Source of the DNA: Candidatus Pseudothioglobus singularis PS1
Lineage (GTDB): Bacteria; Pseudomonadota; Gammaproteobacteria; PS1; Pseudothioglobaceae
Direction: 5' to 3'
NCBI RefSeq assembly: GCF_001281385.1
Contig: NZ_CP006911.1
Coordinates: forward strand, 620,001-684,000
Length of the DNA: 64,000 nt
A program made the translations under genes and the position numbers. The notes under the pieces were generated by a model. That model ran no database searches. It was not told the DNA's origin and saw only the letters and a list, made by a program, of their open reading frames with translations. Positions 63,107-64,000 of the stretch are shown here, piece by piece; within the stretch, counting starts at the first letter, position 1, and every line of letters starts with the position of its first letter.

Positions 63107-63901
63107 ATGGATATTGTTCAAGCAATTACTTTAGCTTTCATTCAAGGTTTTACCGAATTTTTACCTATTTCATCTTCTGCGCATCTAATTGTCCTGCCAA
63201 AATTTTTAGATTGGCCTGATCAAGGCCTTGCTTTCGATGTCATTCTTCATTTTGCTACACTATGCGCTGTAGTTTTATACTATAGGTCGACTCTAGTTAT
63301 GCTTGGAGCTGATTTTTTCTCTTCAGTTGCAAATAGAAGGATGCAAGGAGATTCATTGCTTGCTTGGGGCATTCTTCTAGGGACAATTCCAGTTGGAATA
63401 ACTGGCCTTCTTTTTAATGACGCTATTGAGACACACCTTCGCAGTTTTGAGGTTGTTGCCTATGCAACCATTTTTTTTGGAATTATGCTTGGACTCTCTG
63501 ATTGGGTTAACAGGTCTCTAGGCAAAAGTCGCGAAATGATTCAAGGTATGGATATTTTAGTTATAGGGTGCTTTCAGGCATTGGCATTAATACCAGGCAC
63601 CTCACGCTCAGGCATTACAATTACTGCAGCTCTTTTCATAGGTCTTTCCAGAGGCTTGTCAATCAAATTTGCATTCCTTTTATCAATTCCAGTGATTATT
63701 CTTGCAACAATATTAAAAACAATTGATTTGTTCCAAGAGCCAAATCAAATTGACTGGCTCATTCTTTTAATTAGTTTTGTTGTTGCATTTCTAACTTCAT
63801 ATCTTACAATTGTTTTTTTTATTAGACTGGTAGAGAGAATTGGCTTTCTTCCATTTGTTGTTTATCGAATTCTTTTAGGAGCACTATTATTTCTAATCTA
63901 A
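63107..63901 (+). CDS. uppP: Undecaprenyl-diphosphatase
   Basis: A 264-residue polytopic membrane enzyme. FIQGFTEFLPISSSAHL and ALIPGTSRSGITITAALFIG are the two signature loops of the UppP/BacA family. It recycles undecaprenyl pyrophosphate for peptidoglycan synthesis. The TAA shares its A with the next ATG (TAATG). Confidence 0.97.
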   Translation: MDIVQAITLAFIQGFTEFLPISSSAHLIVLPKFLDWPDQGLAFDVILHFATLCAVVLYYRSTLVMLGADFFSSVANRRMQGDSLLAWGILLGTIPVGITGLLFNDAIETHLRSFEVVAYATIFFGIMLGLSDWVNRSLGKSREMIQGMDILVIGCFQALALIPGTSRSGITITAALFIGLSRGLSIKFAFLLSIPVIILATILKTIDLFQEPNQIDWLILLISFVVAFLTSYLTIVFFIRLVERIGFLPFVVYRILLGALLFLI

Positions 63902-64000
63902 TGCCAGAGCCTATTTTTAGGAAAGATTATCGTCCCAGCAGTCACCTCATACTAACAACCGAGCTTGACTTTAATCTTGGAGACAAGGAGACGATCGTCT
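63901..64000 (+). CDS. pepN: Aminopeptidase N, N-terminal part
   Basis: The frame starting at ATG 63901 runs off the window after 33 codons. FRKDYRPSSHLILTTELDFN matches the start of PepN (RxDYxxP, then a beta-strand into DFxLG). It would be an M1 zinc aminopeptidase; the HExxH active site lies beyond the window. The overlap with uppP indicates co-translation. Confidence 0.72.
   Translation, partial: MPEPIFRKDYRPSSHLILTTELDFNLGDKETIV

Overview
The window reads as the chromosome of an AT-rich marine-type gammaproteobacterium. It has compact intergenic gaps, many overlapping stop/start codons, several GTG or TTG starts, a PilA/PilQ-type type IV pilus set, and small secreted families (Sel1 repeats, DUF2141, adhesin-E-like). 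Gene content and base composition would fit the SUP05/Thioglobus-like sulfur-oxidiser group. That placement is an impression from the sequence and has not been tested.

Layout. 1-4116: amino-acid catabolism (end of a proline racemase/epimerase gene, a saccharopine-dehydrogenase-like protein, two DAO-type FAD oxidoreductases). 4197-7049: small proteins, a MazG-like pyrophosphohydrolase and a Sel1 protein. 7107-24574: a nearly complete type IV pilus locus (pilD, pilT, fimT, pilV, pilW, pilX, unknown, pilY1, a pilM-pilN fusion, pilO, pilP, pilQ, pilB, pilC, two pilins). 24706-34776: mixed metabolism, a small ribbon-helix-helix-like operon with GTATAC repeats in its promoter, a transporter, a serine hydrolase with an early stop, an M81 peptidase, an aldehyde dehydrogenase and an aminotransferase. 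34838-44909: uvrB, a SulP transporter, aroC, and a divergent serB / serC-serA block with a structured leader. 44919-49952: a 5 kb mobile element in the 3' end of tRNA-Arg(CCT). 50040-64000: housekeeping genes (pyrF, tRNA-Val, a three-domain methionine sulfoxide reductase, a Ubi hydroxylase, pdxH, aroE, rne, a pteridine-reductase-like SDR, midA-like, uppP, and the start of pepN).

The most unusual material is in the pilus locus. Both PilY1 and the minor pilin PilW carry beta-propeller-like repeat insertions. In PilY1 the repeats (NHL-like) sit inside the von Willebrand A domain, between the DxSxS metal-binding motif and the next helix. PilW has a different repeat set placed between its normal core and its C-terminal strand. 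Together they suggest an enlarged pilus-tip complex. PilM and PilN are one polypeptide, which covalently joins two proteins that normally bind each other. The second pilin gene has a terminator-like hairpin in its leader and no ordinary start codon at the expected distance.

The mobile element looks like a minimal P4-type satellite or integrative element: tyrosine integrase, AlpA-type excisionase/regulator, and an inovirus-Gp2/YagK-type replication-like protein. It is flanked by a 24-bp repeat of the tRNA end. Tandem 12-mers at both ends are good candidates for integrase arm sites. Its cargo is three exported proteins: Cys-rich repeats plus SHOCT, Sel1 repeats, and adhesin-E-like.
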